DNA from: Chloroflexota bacterium
GTDB lineage: Bacteria > Chloroflexota > Anaerolineae > VGOG01
Assembly: GCA_016875995.1 (NCBI GenBank)
Contig: VGOG01000008.1
Span: 1 to 42,884, forward strand
Direction of reading: 5' to 3'
Length of the DNA stretch: 42,884 bases
The notes under the pieces are model-generated. The model was not told where the DNA came from. It did no database searches and saw nothing but the letters and a program-made list of their open reading frames with translations. Below are positions 25,418 to 35,061 of the stretch, in pieces (position 1 is the first letter of the stretch; each line of letters begins with the position of its first letter). A program made the position numbers and the translations under genes.

Positions 25418-27079
25418 ATGCCCCATCCAAAGCCTGAGCCCAAAAGCCAACGGGTCATCTTTCAGCCTGCCACCTATCGAAGCCTGCAGCAGGGCATCAA
25501 CAAAATCGTCGAGGCTATCCGCCCTACTCTGGGCCCTTTGCCCCGCGTCGTCGCCATTGATCGGATCCTCGACAACAGGATGCCGGAACTGCTCGACAAC
25601 GGCGCCGTGATCGCCCAACGCATCATCCAGTTGCCAGGTCGTGCTGAAGACGTGGGCGCGATGCTCGTCCGAGACCTCCTGGTGCGCATCAGGGATCAGG
25701 TGGGGGATGGCACCGCCACCACGGCGCTGTTGTTCCAGTTGATCTACAATGAGGGGATGCGCTATCTGACCTCCGGCGGCAACGCCATGCGCTTGCGTGC
25801 CCACCTGGAACAGGGCATGCGGCTCATCCTCGATCAGCTTTCGGAGAGCACCGTTCACCTGGAGGGCAAGGAGAAGCTCGCCCAGATCGCAGAGACCATC
25901 TGCTACGATCGGCCCATGGCCAAGCTGATGGGCGAGATCTTCGACATCATCGGCGAATATGGCCGATTGGAGATCCGAGAGGGACGCGGCCGCGGTCTGG
26001 AGCGGGAGTACGTGGAAGGGATCTACTGGGAGCGTGGCCTCGTGTCCCGGGAGATGATCACCGACCACGCCCGACTGCGCACCGAGTTCGAGAATGCCTC
26101 CATCCTGATCAGCGATCTGAAGATCGAAAAACCGCAGCAGCTCTTCCCCGTACTGGAGTTGGCGATCCGGGCCGATGTTCGCTATCTGTTCATGGTGCTG
26201 GGCGAGATCTCCGATGCGGCCATCGGTTTCCTGCTGGCCAACAAGAACCCGGAGCGGTTTCAGGCTGTGGCGGTGCCAACGCCCGGCTGGGGTGTCTACG
26301 CCCAGGCCGCAGCCCTGGAGGACCTGGCCGTGTTGACCGGCGGAAGTCCTTTCGTGCGCGCGGCTGGGGATACCCTGGAGCGAATAAGGCTGGAGGATCT
26401 CGGCCAGGCACGGCGGGTGTGGGCTGATCTCCGCAACTTCGGGATCATCGGCGGCAAAGGCGATGCGCGGGCCCTGCGCCGGCACATCGCCCACCTGCGC
26501 GCCTGCTTCGATCGAACTGATAACCCGGTCGAGCGGGAAAAGCTGCGAGAACGCATCGGCAAGCTGATGGGCGGGTCGGCGACGCTGTGGGTCGGCGGCG
26601 CTACGGAACTGGAGATCGAAAAACGCAAAGAACTGGCAGAGCGAACCGCCGCCGCCATGCGGGTGGCGATGATGGAAGGCGTGGTGCCCGGCGGCGGTGT
26701 GGCCTTGCTGTCCTGTCGCCCGGCGTTGCAGCGATTGCTGGATCAGAGCAGCGACAGCGATGCCCGCGCCGCCTACCGAATCCTGATCCAGGCGATGGAA
26801 GCACCGATGCGCACCATCATCGCCAACGCCGGGCACGATGCCAGTGAAGTCATGGCCCACGTCAAGCTGGCCGGGCCGGGGCACGTTTTCGATGTGATCT
26901 CGGAGCGCATTGTGGATGCAGCGCAGGCGGGGATCTACGACGCGACCGCCGTGCAAAAGGCGGCCGTGTACGGCGCGGTGACCGGCGCCGCCCAGGCTCT
27001 GACAATTGATGTCGTGGTTCATCGCCTGGAGCAACCGCTGGTAACCGGGCGTGAGCCGAGCAAGATCAAGCGACTGTAG
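25418..27079 (+). CDS. Divergent GroEL/Cpn60 chaperonin paralogue with altered ATPase residues
   Basis: This is a full-length group I chaperonin-like protein (about 553 residues; GroEL is 548) with all three domains: equatorial (AIRPTLGPLPRV, VGDGTATTALL), intermediate (LEGKEKLAQIAETI), apical (EFENASILISDLKIEKPQQL, VLTGGSPFV) and the closing equatorial part (MEGVVPGGGVALLSC, GIYDATAVQKAAVYGAV). By alignment to recalled E. coli GroEL, D87 in GDGT and D495 remain, but D52 is Asn (LLDNGAV) and D398 is Arg (KELAERTAAAMR). The apical GYLSPYF substrate strip reads GLVSREM, and there is no GGM tail (ends SKIKRL). No GroES gene is adjacent. ATG 25418 was chosen; TTG 25409 is possible. It follows ABC permeases and precedes a beta-propeller gene by 5 bp. 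A specialised assembly or scaffold role is inference. Confidence 0.9.
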   Translation: MPHPKPEPKSQRVIFQPATYRSLQQGINKIVEAIRPTLGPLPRVVAIDRILDNRMPELLDNGAVIAQRIIQLPGRAEDVGAMLVRDLLVRIRDQVGDGTATTALLFQLIYNEGMRYLTSGGNAMRLRAHLEQGMRLILDQLSESTVHLEGKEKLAQIAETICYDRPMAKLMGEIFDIIGEYGRLEIREGRGRGLEREYVEGIYWERGLVSREMITDHARLRTEFENASILISDLKIEKPQQLFPVLELAIRADVRYLFMVLGEISDAAIGFLLANKNPERFQAVAVPTPGWGVYAQAAALEDLAVLTGGSPFVRAAGDTLERIRLEDLGQARRVWADLRNFGIIGGKGDARALRRHIAHLRACFDRTDNPVEREKLRERIGKLMGGSATLWVGGATELEIEKRKELAERTAAAMRVAMMEGVVPGGGVALLSCRPALQRLLDQSSDSDARAAYRILIQAMEAPMRTIIANAGHDASEVMAHVKLAGPGHVFDVISERIVDAAQAGIYDATAVQKAAVYGAVTGAAQALTIDVVVHRLEQPLVTGREPSKIKRL

Positions 27080-27084
27080 CTGAC

Positions 27085-28029
27085 ATGGCAGAAAACACCG
27101 GAACTCAGGATATTGTCTACTCCCTGGCGGCGTCACCCGCCTTTGACCGGGATGGTCTGTGCTTCGCCGCCCGGGCGTCGGGATTGTACCGATCTGAGGA
27201 TGGTGGTCTCACCTGGCAGGACGCCTATGCCTCGCTGGAGCTGGACGCCGCCTTGCCCACGGCGGCTGTGGCCGTGTCCCCCGATTTTCCGGCCGATGGC
27301 TGCGTGTTCGCCGGGGTGTCCGGCGCCATTCTGCGTTCGCTTGACGGCGGTCACAGTTGGTTCGTCACCCGTTTGCCCTCGCCGCCGCCGTTCGTCCTGG
27401 CGCTGGCGGTATCGCCCGATTTCGCTCACGATGGCACGCTGCTCGCCGGCACGCTGGAAGACGGCGTGTTCCGCTCCGGCGACCGTGGCGCGCCCTGGGC
27501 AGCGTGGAATTTCGGCCTGTTGGATTTGAGCGTGCTCTGCCTGGCCATCTCGCCCGATTTTGCCCATGACGAGACGCTTTTCGCTGGCACCGAGAGCGGC
27601 ATTTTCCGCAGCACGAACGGCGGCCGTGCCTGGCGAGAGGTGGACTTCTCTACCGAGGCCACGCTGGTGCTCACTCTGGCCTTGTCCCCGAACTACGCCA
27701 ACGACGGTGTTCTGTTCGCGGGCATGGAATCGCGGGGACTCTTCCGTTCCGAGGACAGGGGGCACCATTGGGCGCGCCTGGGCGAGTTCATCGTGACCGA
27801 GGCCGTGAATGGCCTCATCCTCTCGCCTCGCTTCCCGGCCCAGCCGCATGTGCTGGTCGTCCAGGGTGACACGTTGCTTGTTTCACGAGATGGCGGGCAC
27901 AACTGGTCTCCCTGGCAGGCAGGCTGGTCCGCCCACCAGGATATCGCCTCCGTGATCGCGCCGCAAGGGCTTGATCCGGGTGCTCCCCTGCTGGTTGGCC
28001 TGGTCGGAGGCGACGTGTTGCGCATCTGA
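27085..28029 (+). CDS. Asp-box (BNR) beta-propeller protein, cytosolic
   Basis: This 314-residue protein is built from about six repeats of 45 residues. Each carries SPDFA-DG-LFAG followed by an Asp box of the form RS-DGG--W: YRSEDGGLTWQ, LRSLDGGHSWF, FRSGDRGAPW, FRSTNGGRAW, FRSEDRGHHW and SRDGGHNWS. C-terminal LLVGLVGGDVLRI may close the ring. No signal peptide or lipobox is present, so it should stay in the cytoplasm, unlike most BNR proteins. The ATG is 5 bp after the GroEL-like stop with no good ribosome site, which suggests translational coupling. Relatives such as Ycf48/HCF136 act in membrane-complex assembly; a partner role to the chaperonin paralogue is inference. Confidence 0.87.
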   Translation: MAENTGTQDIVYSLAASPAFDRDGLCFAARASGLYRSEDGGLTWQDAYASLELDAALPTAAVAVSPDFPADGCVFAGVSGAILRSLDGGHSWFVTRLPSPPPFVLALAVSPDFAHDGTLLAGTLEDGVFRSGDRGAPWAAWNFGLLDLSVLCLAISPDFAHDETLFAGTESGIFRSTNGGRAWREVDFSTEATLVLTLALSPNYANDGVLFAGMESRGLFRSEDRGHHWARLGEFIVTEAVNGLILSPRFPAQPHVLVVQGDTLLVSRDGGHNWSPWQAGWSAHQDIASVIAPQGLDPGAPLLVGLVGGDVLRI

Positions 28030-28064
28030 CGGATTCGTCGTAGTCGTTCGTCCTTCGTCGGCCT

Positions 28065-28084
28065 GGAAAACCCTAAAGGTCTCC
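28065..28084 (+). repeat. Degenerate palindrome between propeller and kinase genes
   Basis: GGAAAACC-CTAA-AGGTCTCC is an imperfect palindrome in the 93-bp gap after the propeller gene. It follows the low-complexity stretch TCGTCGTAGTCGTTCGTCC. The form suggests a decayed dispersed palindrome. It has no U tract. Confidence 0.4.
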
Positions 28085-28131
28085 CCGCTCGCCGACCGTT
28101 TTCGTGATCACATCAGGAGGAAGTGGCTTTG

Positions 28132-29637
28132 ATGCGCTTCATCGGCCTGGACATTGGTACAACGGGCTGTAAAGCCGTTATCTTTGATGCCGTGGGCAAC
28201 CTCTTGACCAGTGTCAGCCGCGAGTACGCGGTAGACATACCGCGCCCCAACTGGGCGGAGCAAGACGCGGAGCGCGTTTGGCGGTTGGCCCAAGACGCCC
28301 TACGCGAGGCGATTGCCGCTGCGGGACCTGAGGATATCGTCGCGTTAGGGCTGTCGGTGCAGGGCGAGGCGGTGATGCCGGTGGATGCCCAGGGGCAGGC
28401 GCTGCGTCCGGCCATCCTGGGCATGGACACGCGGACCGGTGAGCAGAATGCCTGGCTGCGGGACAAATTCGGCGCCGAGCACCTTTTCGAACGCACCGGT
28501 ATGCCGCTTCACACCATTAACACATTGCCTAAACTCTTGTGGCTGAAACAGCACGAGCCAGATATGTGGGCTTGTGCTGAGCGCTTCCTGCTGTACGAAG
28601 ATTTCCTCATCAATAAGATGACCGGCCAGGCTGTGATCAGCCGCTGCCTGGCCTCGCGTACCCAGCTCTACGATATACCCCAAGATCGCTGGTCGCCCGA
28701 GATCCTAGAGGCCCTCGAATTGGAGTCTGAGCGCCTGGCGACCGTGCAGCCGTCCGGTGTGGCGGTGGGGCCGATGTTTCCCGACCTGGCGGAGAGTCTG
28801 GGCCTGCCAGAGCCACCGTTGGTGGTGACAGGCGGCCACGACCAGGCCTGCGGCGCTTTGGGCGTGGGGCTCACCCGGCCGGGCCTGGCCATGGTCTCCA
28901 CCGGCACCGCCGAGGTGGTGGAAGTGGTCCTGGACTCGCCGGCGCTGAACGAAACGCTCTACGAGGGCAACATCTCGGTCTACGCGCACATCGTGCCCGG
29001 CCTGTACCTGGCCATGACCCTGAATCACAGCGGCGGGTTGCTGTTGCGCTGGTTCCGCGATACATTGTGCCAGGAAGAAATGCGACAGGCACGGGCGAGC
29101 GGCGATGATCCCTACGACCTGATCCTTCAGGACGCCTCAGCGGAGCCTTCACCCCTGCTGCTGCTGCCGCACTTCGCCGGCAGTGGCAGTCCTCGGTTTG
29201 ACACCGCCTCCAAGGGGGCCATCCTGGGTCTGACCTTTGCCACCAGCAAGACCGACCTGGCAAAGGCTATCCTGGAAGGGCTGACCTACGAGCTACGCGT
29301 GAACCTGGACCTGCTGAAGGAAGGGCAGGTGGACATTGACGAACTGCGGGCCATCGGCGGCGGCGCACGCTCTCCGTTGTGGCTGCAACTCAAAGCGGAC
29401 ATCACTGCCATCCCCGTGGTCGTGCCCCGCATCACCGAGGCGGCGTGCTGGGGGGCGGCCCTGCTGGCCGGTGCGGGCGCAGGGCACTTCCCCAGCGCCG
29501 CTCAGGCCGCGGCAGAGATGCTGCGTCTGGAACGCAGGTTCGAACCCGATGCGGCGCGCTCGGCGCGCTACGCGGCCCACTATGAGCTCTATCGAGAGGT
29601 CTATCCGGCCGTCGTGAGCATCCAGCAGTGCCTGTGA
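28132..29637 (+). CDS. FGGY-family carbohydrate kinase (xylulokinase-like)
   Basis: This is a second FGGY kinase, about 501 residues: [20 protein letters not shown] (phosphate-binding loop), [15 protein letters not shown] in place of the SGQMHG of true xylulokinases, [53 protein letters not shown] and [17 protein letters not shown]. The changed SVQGEA motif argues for a substrate other than xylulose. AGGAGG lies at 28115-28120; ATG 28132 (or TTG 28129) fits its spacing better than GTG 28123. It begins the run of dehydrogenase genes after the chaperonin-propeller pair. Confidence 0.88.
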   Translation: MRFIGLDIGTTGCKAVIFDAVGNLLTSVSREYAVDIPRPNWAEQDAERVWRLAQDALREAIAAAGPEDIVALGLSVQGEAVMPVDAQGQALRPAILGMDTRTGEQNAWLRDKFGAEHLFERTGMPLHTINTLPKLLWLKQHEPDMWACAERFLLYEDFLINKMTGQAVISRCLASRTQLYDIPQDRWSPEILEALELESERLATVQPSGVAVGPMFPDLAESLGLPEPPLVVTGGHDQACGALGVGLTRPGLAMVSTGTAEVVEVVLDSPALNETLYEGNISVYAHIVPGLYLAMTLNHSGGLLLRWFRDTLCQEEMRQARASGDDPYDLILQDASAEPSPLLLLPHFAGSGSPRFDTASKGAILGLTFATSKTDLAKAILEGLTYELRVNLDLLKEGQVDIDELRAIGGGARSPLWLQLKADITAIPVVVPRITEAACWGAALLAGAGAGHFPSAAQAAAEMLRLERRFEPDAARSARYAAHYELYREVYPAVVSIQQCL

Positions 29638-29659
29638 AAACCAACGAGGAAGATGACAG

Positions 29660-30679
29660 ATGAAAGCATTGCAAAAAACAGCGCAAGGCGTAGGGCATGT
29701 TGAACTGTGCGAGATGCCGGTTCCCGAGATCGGTCCCAACGACGTGCTGATGAAGGTCTATGCTGCCGGCGTCTGCGGCAGCGATCTGTTGATTCAGGAG
29801 GATCGGCACTTTTACCGGGCGCCAGTCACGTTGGGACACGAGTTTTCCGGCGTTGCATACAAGGTTGGCAAGAACGTCACTCGTGTCAAAGAGGGCGACA
29901 AATTCGTCGCCGACATCGAGTGCGGTAAAGGGGAATGGCTCGGCGTGACCATTGATGGCGCTTACGCGCCCTCTATGCGCGTGCCGGAGCACGTGATTTA
30001 TCGCGTGCCTGACCACGTGTCGCTGGATCATGCCTGCCTGGCGGAACCGATTGTCGCTACCCATCACTTGATTCAGGAACGGGCCCAGGTCAGGGTGGGC
30101 GATGACGTCGTCGTGGTCGGCCCTGGGCCGATGGGCATCATGGGCGTACAGTACGCCAGAGTGTGCGGCGCGCGCCGCGTCTTCCTCATCGGCCTCAAGA
30201 GCGACGAGAAGCGGCTGCAGGTGGGCCGGCAGGTCGGGGCGGACTACATCCTGTATTCAGAAGACGGCCCGGAGAAGGCGGTCATGGAGATCACGGGTGG
30301 AAAGGGTGCGGAGTTCGTGCTGGAGTGCTCGGCCAGCGAGAAGGGCATCCAGCACGCCATTGACTGTGCGCGCAAGGCTTACGAGGGTCCTGGCGGCAAG
30401 GGCGTGGTCGTCTTCATCAGCCTGTGGGGGCGCCAGATCACCGTCAATCTGGATCAGGTCAGCCTGGGGCAACTCGATATCCGGGGCAGTTGGAGCTGGA
30501 ACGGGCCGGAGACCTGGGCCCACGCCATTGACCTGCTGGACCGAGGCGTGTTCGACCTGGATCCGATGATCACCAACCACTACGAACTGGAGGAGTGGGA
30601 GACAGCCTTCGCTAACCTGCGGGCCAGGCAGGACGTGAAAGCGTTGATCCACCCCAACGGGCGGGGATGGGCCGACTGA
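29660..30679 (+). CDS. Zinc-family alcohol dehydrogenase without the structural zinc lobe
   Basis: This 339-residue medium-chain dehydrogenase has the catalytic site region (GVCGSDLLIQED, LGHEFSGVAYKVG) and a Rossmann fold with VVVVGPGPMGIMG. Where MDR zinc enzymes have four cysteines the sequence reads VADIECGKGEWLGVTIDGAY, so the structural zinc is absent. Its substrate is probably a polyol or sugar. It starts 22 bp after the kinase with GAGGAAG upstream. It is one of two MDR dehydrogenases flanking the SAF-type oxidoreductase; they may carry out successive oxidations. Confidence 0.85.
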   Translation: MKALQKTAQGVGHVELCEMPVPEIGPNDVLMKVYAAGVCGSDLLIQEDRHFYRAPVTLGHEFSGVAYKVGKNVTRVKEGDKFVADIECGKGEWLGVTIDGAYAPSMRVPEHVIYRVPDHVSLDHACLAEPIVATHHLIQERAQVRVGDDVVVVGPGPMGIMGVQYARVCGARRVFLIGLKSDEKRLQVGRQVGADYILYSEDGPEKAVMEITGGKGAEFVLECSASEKGIQHAIDCARKAYEGPGGKGVVVFISLWGRQITVNLDQVSLGQLDIRGSWSWNGPETWAHAIDLLDRGVFDLDPMITNHYELEEWETAFANLRARQDVKALIHPNGRGWAD

Positions 30680-30742
30680 GGCATCCCATATTCCGCTTGT
30701 TTCGCTGTTCCGTTGATCCCCAACGAAGGAGCCAAGATCAGC

Positions 30743-32080
30743 ATGGAGCTTTATGAACATTTGCAAAGATGGGAAGCAGAAGGCCGGCCTATTCGCGTCG
30801 GCCTGGTAGGGTGCGGGCAGATGGGCTCGGGGATGGTTCACGTGACGAACCAGATGGTGGGCATGGACACCATGGCCTTATCCGACCTCGACATCACCCG
30901 ACCTCTGAACACCCTGAAGGCGATGGGGGTTCCCCAATCCCAAATCCGGGTTACCAACAAGCGAGGCGAGGCCGAAGACGCGCTCAGAGCAGGCCAATAT
31001 GTGGTGACGGAGGATGCGCTGCTGCTGACCCAGTTGGAGGGTCTGGATGCAGTGGTCGAGGCTACCGGGATCACCGAAATCGGATCGAAGGTGGCCTGGA
31101 ACTGCATCCTGCACCGCAAACACGTCATCATGCTGAACGTGGAGACAGACGTGACCGTAGGGCCGCTTTTGCATCGTCTGGCCAGGCAGGCCGGCTGTGT
31201 GTACACAGCCGCCTCGGGCGATGAGCCGGGCGTGTGCAAGATGCTGTACGACTTCGCCGGCACGCTGGGTTTCGAGATCGTGTGTCTGGGCAAGGGCAAG
31301 AACAATTCCATAGACTTCAACGCCACGCCCGAATCCTGCCAGGAAGAAGCTCTGGCCCGGGGAATGAATCCCAAGATGTTGGCGGCCTTCAAGGATGGTT
31401 CCAAGACCATGGTCGAGCTGGCGGCCATGTCCAACGCCACTGGCCTCGTGCCCGATGTGCCGGGCATGCATGGCCCTCAGGTGGACGTGCCGGATTTGAA
31501 CAAGGTCCTCATTCCTCAGGAGGATGGCGGCATCCTGAGTCGCAGCGGTTGCGTGGACTACTCCACCGGCAAGGTGGCGCCGGGCGTGTTCGTCATCGTC
31601 ACCTCGCCCGACCCGCGCATCCGGGTGGATATGAAGTTCCTTTCCATGGGGGATGGTCCTTACTACACCCTCTACCGCCCCTATCATCTTTGTAACGTCG
31701 AGACGCCCGTCTCCATTGCCGAAGCGGTCATCTATGGGGAAAATACCATCGTGTCCAAGTGGCTTGTCTCCGAGGTGGCGGCCATCGCCAAACGAGACCT
31801 GAAACCGGGCGAGGTCGTGGGGGAGATTGGCTGCGCGGACTTTTTCGGCCGCATCATCCTTTACGAAGAGGCTCACGCTCAGAGGGCCATCCCCCTGGGT
31901 CTCGTGCCCGGCGGCAAGATCCTGCAGGAGATCGCCAGGGGGGAGATGCTGACGGAAGGGAACTTCGCGCCGGACTCCAGCAAATTCGTGTACAAACTGC
32001 GCCAGATGCAAGATGCCCAACTGACCATGGAAAGGCCATGGAGCAACGACAGGTGGGATAGCGGAGGAAACGAGTGGTGA
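30743..32080 (+). CDS. SAF-domain NAD(P)-dependent oxidoreductase (homoserine-dehydrogenase-like)
   Basis: This 445-residue protein has an N-terminal Rossmann fold ([18 protein letters not shown]) like homoserine dehydrogenase and Gfo/Idh enzymes, then the blocks [32 protein letters not shown] and [18 protein letters not shown]-terminal SAF-like segment follows ([21 protein letters not shown]). Proteins of this architecture occur in branched or acid sugar catabolic clusters, but the reaction cannot be read from sequence. The ORF is open from TTG 30713; ATG 30743 follows GAAGGAG. It overlaps the next gene by a few bases, so they are coupled. Confidence 0.8.
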   Translation: MELYEHLQRWEAEGRPIRVGLVGCGQMGSGMVHVTNQMVGMDTMALSDLDITRPLNTLKAMGVPQSQIRVTNKRGEAEDALRAGQYVVTEDALLLTQLEGLDAVVEATGITEIGSKVAWNCILHRKHVIMLNVETDVTVGPLLHRLARQAGCVYTAASGDEPGVCKMLYDFAGTLGFEIVCLGKGKNNSIDFNATPESCQEEALARGMNPKMLAAFKDGSKTMVELAAMSNATGLVPDVPGMHGPQVDVPDLNKVLIPQEDGGILSRSGCVDYSTGKVAPGVFVIVTSPDPRIRVDMKFLSMGDGPYYTLYRPYHLCNVETPVSIAEAVIYGENTIVSKWLVSEVAAIAKRDLKPGEVVGEIGCADFFGRIILYEEAHAQRAIPLGLVPGGKILQEIARGEMLTEGNFAPDSSKFVYKLRQMQDAQLTMERPWSNDRWDSGGNEW

Positions 32081-33129
32081 AACAGACGATGAAAGCGGTC
32101 GTGGTCAGGGCGCCCATGCAGTTCGCGGTGGAAGAGGCCCCCGTTCCGCAGTGCTCGGAGAAGGGGTTTCTCCTTAAGGTTGTGGCCTGCGGGTTGTGCG
32201 GTTCGGACCTGAGGACCTTGCACAGCGGGCACCGGAAGGTGACCTTTCCTTGGATCATCGGCCATGAGATCTGTGGCGACGTGATCCAGGTGGGCAGCCA
32301 GTACCAGGGTCCCTGGGAGGTGGGTGAGCGGCTGGCTGTGGGGCCCAATGCCTATTGCGGCGTCTGCGATTTCTGCCGCGATGGCCGCTATGAGTTCTGC
32401 GAGAACCGCGTCGAGATCGCCCAGAAGTGGCTTGGCGGGTTGGCCGAGGTCATCGCCATCCCTGAGGCGTGTGTCCGTCTGGGCACCATCCACCGGCTGC
32501 CCGAGGGGCTGGATCCCGTCTATGCGGCCATCTCGGAACCCATTTCCTCCGTCGTCAACTCGCAGGAGCAAGGCCGGGTGGGGCTTGGCGACACGGTGAT
32601 GATCATCGGCAGTGGGCCTGTCGGCTGCGCGCAGGTGAGCCTGGCCCGCGCCCGCGGGGCGGATAGGATATTCATCGCCGACATCGTGGACGAGCGGCTG
32701 AGGCTGGCCGAGCCCTTCGGGCCGGACGCGATCATCAATGCCGCCAGGACGGACCTGGTGGAAGAAGCTCGTCGGCTGACCGGCGGTAAAGGCCCCGATG
32801 TGGTCATCACCGCCACGCCAGCGCCCATCGCCGTCGTGCAGGCCGTGCAGATGGCCAGGAAGACCGGCCGCATCCTTGTGTTTGGCGGGTTGCCCAAAGA
32901 CGACAGCAAGCCCGGCGTGGACATGAATATCGTGCATTACAACGCCCTTCACCTCATCGGCATCAACGGCTTTGGCCCCCGACACCAGCGGCAGGCGCTG
33001 CAGTTGCTGGCCTCAGGCCGGATTCCCGGCGACAAGCTGGTCAGCCACCGTTTCCCTCTCGCCGAATTTGAGAAAGGGGCAAAGATGGCTCTCGAGGGGA
33101 AGGTGCTGAAGGCTGTCTTCCTCCCGTAG
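32074..33129 (+). CDS. Zinc-dependent alcohol dehydrogenase (MDR family)
   Basis: This 351-residue dehydrogenase has [15 protein letters not shown], the catalytic GHEICGDV, the structural zinc lobe [15 protein letters not shown], and the NAD(P) fold [20 protein letters not shown]. It is closest in style to sorbitol/threonine-type dehydrogenases. It starts at tandem GTG codons (32074/32077) overlapping the SAF gene stop, with GGAGG at 32063-32067. It retains the four-cysteine lobe that the related gene at 29660 lacks, so the two are not recent duplicates. Confidence 0.87.
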   Translation: MVKQTMKAVVVRAPMQFAVEEAPVPQCSEKGFLLKVVACGLCGSDLRTLHSGHRKVTFPWIIGHEICGDVIQVGSQYQGPWEVGERLAVGPNAYCGVCDFCRDGRYEFCENRVEIAQKWLGGLAEVIAIPEACVRLGTIHRLPEGLDPVYAAISEPISSVVNSQEQGRVGLGDTVMIIGSGPVGCAQVSLARARGADRIFIADIVDERLRLAEPFGPDAIINAARTDLVEEARRLTGGKGPDVVITATPAPIAVVQAVQMARKTGRILVFGGLPKDDSKPGVDMNIVHYNALHLIGINGFGPRHQRQALQLLASGRIPGDKLVSHRFPLAEFEKGAKMALEGKVLKAVFLP

Positions 33130-33177
33130 CAACGGAGCGTTTATCCGCTTGCTCCGCTGACCCAAAAGGATGTTTTT

Positions 33178-33708
33178 ATGTGCGAAAAAGAGAACAGGCA
33201 CAGGCTGCCGTTTTTGAATAACGGCGTGGCCCAGGTGGGCCTCATCGTCGAAGATCTGGACAAAGCTGTCGAAAACTACTGGAATCTGTTCGGCATCGGC
33301 CCCTGGCACTTCTACACCTATGGCAAGCCGCTGGTCAAGAAGATGACCTATCACGGGAAACCTGCCGAGTACAAGATGAGGATCGCCCTATCTTACCTTG
33401 GCCCCCTGCGCATCGAGTTGATTGAGATGGTGGAAGGGGACACCGTCTACGCCGATTTCGTCGCCGAACACGGCTATGGCGTGCACCACTTTGGGGTGTT
33501 GGTCGAGGATATGGAGGCAGCCCTGGCCGAGGCTGCGGCGGCCGGCCTGACGATGACCATGGATGGGGCCGGCTTTGGCCGTGACGGCGACGGGCACTAC
33601 GCCTACCTGGACACCGAAGACAGGCTCGGCGTCACCATCGAGCTGATCAAGCGCCCGAAGGGTCGGATGACACCGGAGAAAGTCTTCCCCCCACAGGACA
33701 CACCGTGA
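33178..33708 (+). CDS. VOC-superfamily (glyoxalase/epimerase-like) protein
   Basis: This 176-residue vicinal-oxygen-chelate fold protein has two beta-alpha-beta modules: VAQVGLIVEDLDKAVENYWN with GPLRIELIEMV, and GVHHFGVLVEDMEAALAEA with YLDTEDRLGVTIELIKRP. The spacing of the likely metal residues (Gln, Glu in module 1; His, Glu in module 2) resembles methylmalonyl-CoA epimerase and Glyoxalase_4 members. In this operon it may act on a keto-sugar or keto-acid; that is inference. Palindromes follow the gene, which may end a transcription unit here. Confidence 0.8.
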   Translation: MCEKENRHRLPFLNNGVAQVGLIVEDLDKAVENYWNLFGIGPWHFYTYGKPLVKKMTYHGKPAEYKMRIALSYLGPLRIELIEMVEGDTVYADFVAEHGYGVHHFGVLVEDMEAALAEAAAAGLTMTMDGAGFGRDGDGHYAYLDTEDRLGVTIELIKRPKGRMTPEKVFPPQDTP

Positions 33709-33723
33709 AGCGCGCAGGCCGTA

Positions 33724-33745
33724 GGGGCGCAGCATGCTGCGCCCC
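33724..33745 (+). repeat. Perfect 22-bp palindrome
   Basis: GGGGCGCAGCA and TGCTGCGCCCC are exact complements with no loop base, preceded by GTA. It lies 15 bp after the VOC gene stop. No U tract follows; the perfect symmetry suggests a dispersed repeat unit. Confidence 0.75.
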
Positions 33746-33791
33746 TTGCACGGCGAATGGGCAGTGGCTGAACAGTCGCGTGGAAATAGGC

Positions 33792-33818
33792 GTAGGACAA
33801 GTTGCCAACTTGTCCTAC
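33792..33818 (+). repeat. Perfect palindrome with one-base centre
   Basis: GTAGGACAAGTTG, one C, then CAACTTGTCCTAC: a 13-bp stem with a 1-nt centre, the same design as the palindrome at 11623. It sits about 50 bp after the 22-bp palindrome. The 228-bp gap (33709-33936) otherwise shows no gene with a credible ribosome site. Confidence 0.78.
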
Positions 33819-33936
33819 CAACTAACCAGGCGGCTGGGAGCTGCCTCTGCGGATGTGAGGAAAAGATCGCTGCCAACGTGCGGAACTGGATCGTATTCCC
33901 AAAGAGGCCAGAGCATATTATAAAGAGGGACCTCCT

Positions 33937-35004
33937 ATGGACGACAAGATCACGCGCCATCAAGTCATCGTTCGTCTGGAAGAAAACGGCATCCCCTATG
34001 GCCTGCTCCTCTTGCAGAACGACGTGTCTATCGTGATCTCGCAGCGCGGTGGACGCATCTTCGGCCCCTTTCTGTCGCCGAATGACGAGGGCATCTTCTG
34101 GATAAACCGCGCCTTCGCCCGCCCCGATTCCTTCCAGGAGTTCTTAACTTCCGGGAGTTGGAACCTGGGCGGCTCCAGAATCTGGATCGCTCCCGAGATC
34201 CAGTACGACGTTCGAGACCGTAGCAACTTCTGGGGGAGCGTCTTCTGGCCGCCACAGGTGGACCCAGGGAACTACGTGCTGGAACAGCCGCAGCCAGGTC
34301 AGTACCGCCTGTCTCAGGACATCACCCTGGAGGCGTACAACCTCGCCTGGGGCCGGAAGGAGTTGCACCTGGAGCGGGTCATCCGGCGGGCCGAAGACCC
34401 CTTGCGCAACCTGAGCGCTTACCAGGATCTGACCGCCGGGGTGCTCTTCGCCGGCTATGAGCAGATCATCTCCCTCTCCGAAAGCACACTGGACGACATC
34501 ATGAGCGAGGCCTGGAACCTGGTACAGCTCAACCCCGGCGGCGTGCTGATCATCCCTGCTTCGCCTTGCGTGGAGTTTGTGGATTACTACGCGCCTGTGG
34601 GCGATCTGCAGTCCATTCGCGCCAACCACGTTCGCCTCCAGCTTACGGGCCGTCAGCAGTACAAAGTCGGTTACAAGGCCGCGCACCTCTTCGGGCGCAT
34701 GGGCTATTTCAACCATCTCGACGATGGCCGTGCTTACCTGGTCCTGCGCAACTTCTTCAACAACCCTTCCGTGCCCTATGCCGAAGAGCCGGATCACACG
34801 CCTGGCTGCCGGGGCCATTCGGTCCACGTGTACAACGACGGCGGCCAATTCGGCGGCTTCGCCGAGATGGAATGCAACTTGCAGACCATTGGCGGCGAAA
34901 CGGGGCGGTCGGCCAGCACGGACCAACTGCTCCTCTGGCTCTACGTGGGAGCGGAGGAGAAAGTGAAAACAATTGCCCTCCACCTTCTGGGCATTGAGAT
35001 CTAA
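33937..35004 (+). CDS. Mutarotase-like protein of unknown function (possibly DUF6786)
   Basis: This 355-residue protein has no signal peptide and is rich in beta structure. Blocks such as VSIVISQRGGRIFGPFLSP, GSWNLGGSRIWIAPE, GSVFWPPQVDPGNYVLEQ and HSVHVYNDGGQFGGFAEMEC recall galactose-mutarotase-like folds, with an aromatic sugar-binding surface. I think it belongs to DUF6786 but cannot confirm. An aldose epimerisation or sugar-binding role would fit next to a sugar isomerase gene. GAGGGACCTCC precedes the ATG. No catalytic His-Glu pair can be assigned with confidence. Confidence 0.65.
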   Translation: MDDKITRHQVIVRLEENGIPYGLLLLQNDVSIVISQRGGRIFGPFLSPNDEGIFWINRAFARPDSFQEFLTSGSWNLGGSRIWIAPEIQYDVRDRSNFWGSVFWPPQVDPGNYVLEQPQPGQYRLSQDITLEAYNLAWGRKELHLERVIRRAEDPLRNLSAYQDLTAGVLFAGYEQIISLSESTLDDIMSEAWNLVQLNPGGVLIIPASPCVEFVDYYAPVGDLQSIRANHVRLQLTGRQQYKVGYKAAHLFGRMGYFNHLDDGRAYLVLRNFFNNPSVPYAEEPDHTPGCRGHSVHVYNDGGQFGGFAEMECNLQTIGGETGRSASTDQLLLWLYVGAEEKVKTIALHLLGIEI

Positions 35005-35061
35005 GCGTTTCCCAACCGGTAATCCTTCACCAACTTCAGTTCAGGAAAGGAGCAAGAAACA

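Noticed and set aside
25259-27136. 625-codon open frame on the minus strand opposite the GroEL-like gene
   Set aside because: It mirrors the codon phase of a high-GC gene, contains no recognisable domain, and the + strand protein is a clear chaperonin.
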